Shown here: positions 6,540-7,929 of the stretch, piece after piece
Layout of the letters: the number at the start of each line of letters is the position of its first letter
Position numbering within the stretch: the stretch's first letter is position 1
Assembly (NCBI GenBank): GCA_003694905.1
Contig: RFJM01000504.1
Span: 1 to 7,929, forward strand
Length of the DNA: 7,929 nucleotides
Origin: Caldilineae bacterium
GTDB lineage: Bacteria; Chloroflexota; Anaerolineae; J102
Direction of reading: 5' to 3'
Translations under genes and position numbers: made by a program
The notes under the pieces: model-generated
The model's input: only the letters and a program-made list of their open reading frames with translations
Told to the model about the DNA's origin: nothing
The model's database searches: none

Positions 6540-7595
6540 ATGAAACGAGTAACCTCCATCGATGTGGCCCGCCTTGCCGGCGTCTCGCAGTCAACGGTGT
6601 CGCGCGCGTTCACGCCCGGCGCCAGCATTTCGGAGACGGCCCGGCGCAAAGTCCTGCAGGCAGCTGCCCAGCTCGGCTATAAGCCTAGCGCCATCGCCCG
6701 CAGCCTGAGCACCCAGCATACCAACATCATTGGCATCGTCATGGGCCGGATCACCAGCCCCTTCCACCCCTACGTGCTGGAAAAGTTCATCCAGGCATTG
6801 CAGGCCGCGGGGCGCCAGTCACTCCTTTTCAGCACGCCGCCCGACCAGGAGGTAGACGACCTTCTGGAACTGGTGCTCCAGTACCGTGTGGATGGCCTTG
6901 TCATCACCTCGGCCACCATCTCATCGGAAATGGCGGACGAGTGCATTCGGCATGGCGCGCCGGTGGTGCTGTTCAACCGCTACGTGCTGGGCAGTTCGGT
7001 AAACGCCGTCTGCACCGACAACGTTGAGGCGGGCAGACTGGTCGCAAATCTCTTGCTGGATGCCGGGCACAAGCGCATCGCCTTCATCGAAGGCAAGGCC
7101 AATGCCTCCACCAATCTGGATCGACGCAAGGGGTTCCTGGACCGGTTGCGCGAGCGCGGGCATCTCAGCTGCATCATCGAGCCGGGCGATTATACCTACG
7201 AGGCCGGTTTCGAGGCGGCGAGACGTCTGCTCGAACGCAAGGATCGACCCGACGCCATCTTCTGTGCCAGCGATATCGAGGCTTTCGGTGCCATGGACGC
7301 AGCGCGCTATGCCTGTGGCCTGAGTGTGCCCGAGGACGTCTCCATCATCGGGTTTGATGATCTGCCGGCGGCGGCCTGGCCTTCGTACAACCTCACAACC
7401 ATCCGCACGCCCGTCAACCGTATGATCCGGGCCACGTTGGACCTGCTGTTCCGCCGGCTGGAAGAGCCCGATGCGCCGCCGGAGATGATCCTGATCCCAG
7501 GCGCCTTGATCAAGCGGGAGTCGGCCCGCCTGCCGGATGAATACGTTTCCCCGCCAGCCGATGAGCCCATGGCTGCCGGTGTGGAGGTGTGGTGA
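6540..7595 (+). CDS. LacI-family transcriptional regulator
   Basis: DNA-binding repressor of 351 residues in the usual LacI/GalR layout. The N-terminal helix-turn-helix is TSIDVARLAGVSQSTVSRAF (5-24), with Gln17, Ser18 and Arg22 in the recognition helix. The hinge region is KPSAIARSLS (48-57), with Leu56 at the position that inserts into the operator's central CpG. A periplasmic-binding-protein-like sensor domain follows (about 62-335), containing NIIGIVMGRITSPF (62-75), FNRY (145-148) and SIIGFDD (268-274). The gene sits 21 bp after the HisD-like gene, with AGAAGGGA ahead of its ATG, and overlaps the next start by one base, so it belongs to the operon it presumably controls. The perfect palindrome at 4337-4356 is the obvious target. 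The inducer is probably a substrate or intermediate of this pathway, but cannot be named. Confidence 0.95.
   Translation: MKRVTSIDVARLAGVSQSTVSRAFTPGASISETARRKVLQAAAQLGYKPSAIARSLSTQHTNIIGIVMGRITSPFHPYVLEKFIQALQAAGRQSLLFSTPPDQEVDDLLELVLQYRVDGLVITSATISSEMADECIRHGAPVVLFNRYVLGSSVNAVCTDNVEAGRLVANLLLDAGHKRIAFIEGKANASTNLDRRKGFLDRLRERGHLSCIIEPGDYTYEAGFEAARRLLERKDRPDAIFCASDIEAFGAMDAARYACGLSVPEDVSIIGFDDLPAAAWPSYNLTTIRTPVNRMIRATLDLLFRRLEEPDAPPEMILIPGALIKRESARLPDEYVSPPADEPMAAGVEVW
7583..7588 (+). promoter_or_regulatory. Ribosome binding site deciding the SDR start
   Basis: GGAGGT lies 6 bases before ATG 7595, inside the end of the regulator gene. It favours this start over the in-frame ATGs at 7619 and 7622, which lack such a site. 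Confidence 0.75.
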
Positions 7596-7929
7596 TGGCG
7601 AAGAGCGGAGCTCGAAGCATGATGAACTGGGTCGCCGTTGTCAGCGGTGGCGGCGGTGGCATCGGCTCGGCCATCTGCCGCAAGCTGGCCGAGGAAGGCG
7701 CGCGCGTGGTCCTGACCTATTCCCGCAGCCGGGAGAAGACGGAGGCGGTAGCGGAAAGTCTGGCCGGGACGGGGCACATGGTCGCGTGGGCGCCGGTGGA
7801 TGATAGCGCGGCCCTGAAGGTGCTGGCCGAAGAGGTGGCGCGGCGCTATGGCCGTCTTGATCTTCTGGTCAACAATGCGGGCATCACCAAACCCGTGCCC
7901 CACGACGACCTGGAGGGCCTGGAAGATGA
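7595..7929 (+). CDS. Short-chain dehydrogenase/reductase (FabG-like), 3' truncated
   Basis: First 111 codons of a classical SDR that uses a Rossmann fold to oxidise or reduce alcohol/keto groups with a nicotinamide cofactor. The glycine-rich cofactor loop is SGGGGGIG (17-24, Ser in place of the usual Thr) and NNAG lies at 93-96. The catalytic Ser, Tyr and Lys would be beyond the window. After the second strand, TYSRSREK (41-48) has Ser-Arg rather than an acidic residue, which suggests NADP(H) (inference). Classical SDRs have about 250 residues, so a little under half is present. ATG 7595 overlaps the regulator stop by one base (TGATG). The N-terminal ten residues are longer than typical, so a start at residue 9 or 10 remains possible. 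The operon context suggests it handles a polyol or keto intermediate of the same pathway. Confidence 0.9.
   Translation, partial: MAKSGARSMMNWVAVVSGGGGGIGSAICRKLAEEGARVVLTYSRSREKTEAVAESLAGTGHMVAWAPVDDSAALKVLAEEVARRYGRLDLLVNNAGITKPVPHDDLEGLED

Overview
The window is GC-rich bacterial DNA holding two divergent operons separated by a 743-bp gap (3654-4396). Tight gene packing (ATGA overlaps, short gaps), mostly clear Shine-Dalgarno sites and a textbook sigma-70-type promoter mark it as bacterial. Gene content (soluble NAD-linked formate dehydrogenase, a LacI-controlled catabolic operon with a HisD paralogue) would suit Chloroflexota (Anaerolineae/Caldilineae-like) or a similar environmental heterotroph. 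That placement is an impression from protein style, not a proof.

Minus strand, 3653 down to 1: nuoE-like, nuoF-like, HoxU/NuoG-N-terminal-like and fdhA-like genes form a formate dehydrogenase operon. Electrons from formate at the Mo/W site of FdhA would pass through the FeS chain of the HoxU-like subunit to the FMN/[4Fe-4S] NuoF-like diaphorase and on to NAD+. FdhA is the cysteine (not selenocysteine) form. It runs off the left edge, and its last visible stretch is corrupted by a 156-bp near-palindrome (1-156) that looks like a fold-back joint at a contig end.

Gap 3654-4396: I see no convincing gene. It contains several perfect short hairpins, concentrated at 4112-4231. At the right end is a strong plus-strand promoter (TTGACA, 17-bp spacer, TGCTAAAAT) followed immediately by a perfect 20-bp palindrome with a central CpG (4337-4356), which looks like a LacI-family operator.

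Plus strand, 4397 to 7929: an HpcH/HpaI-type aldolase, a histidinol-dehydrogenase-family paralogue, a LacI-family regulator and the first 111 codons of a short-chain dehydrogenase/reductase. The simplest reading is an inducible catabolic operon that encodes its own repressor. The aldolase would split a 2-keto-3-deoxy-type acid to pyruvate plus an aldehyde, and the HisD-like enzyme and SDR would oxidise or reduce polyol, aldehyde or keto intermediates. The substrate cannot be read from the sequence. This operon is the best candidate for an undescribed pathway here. The FDH operon could recycle formate to NADH, but no sequence evidence ties the two operons together.
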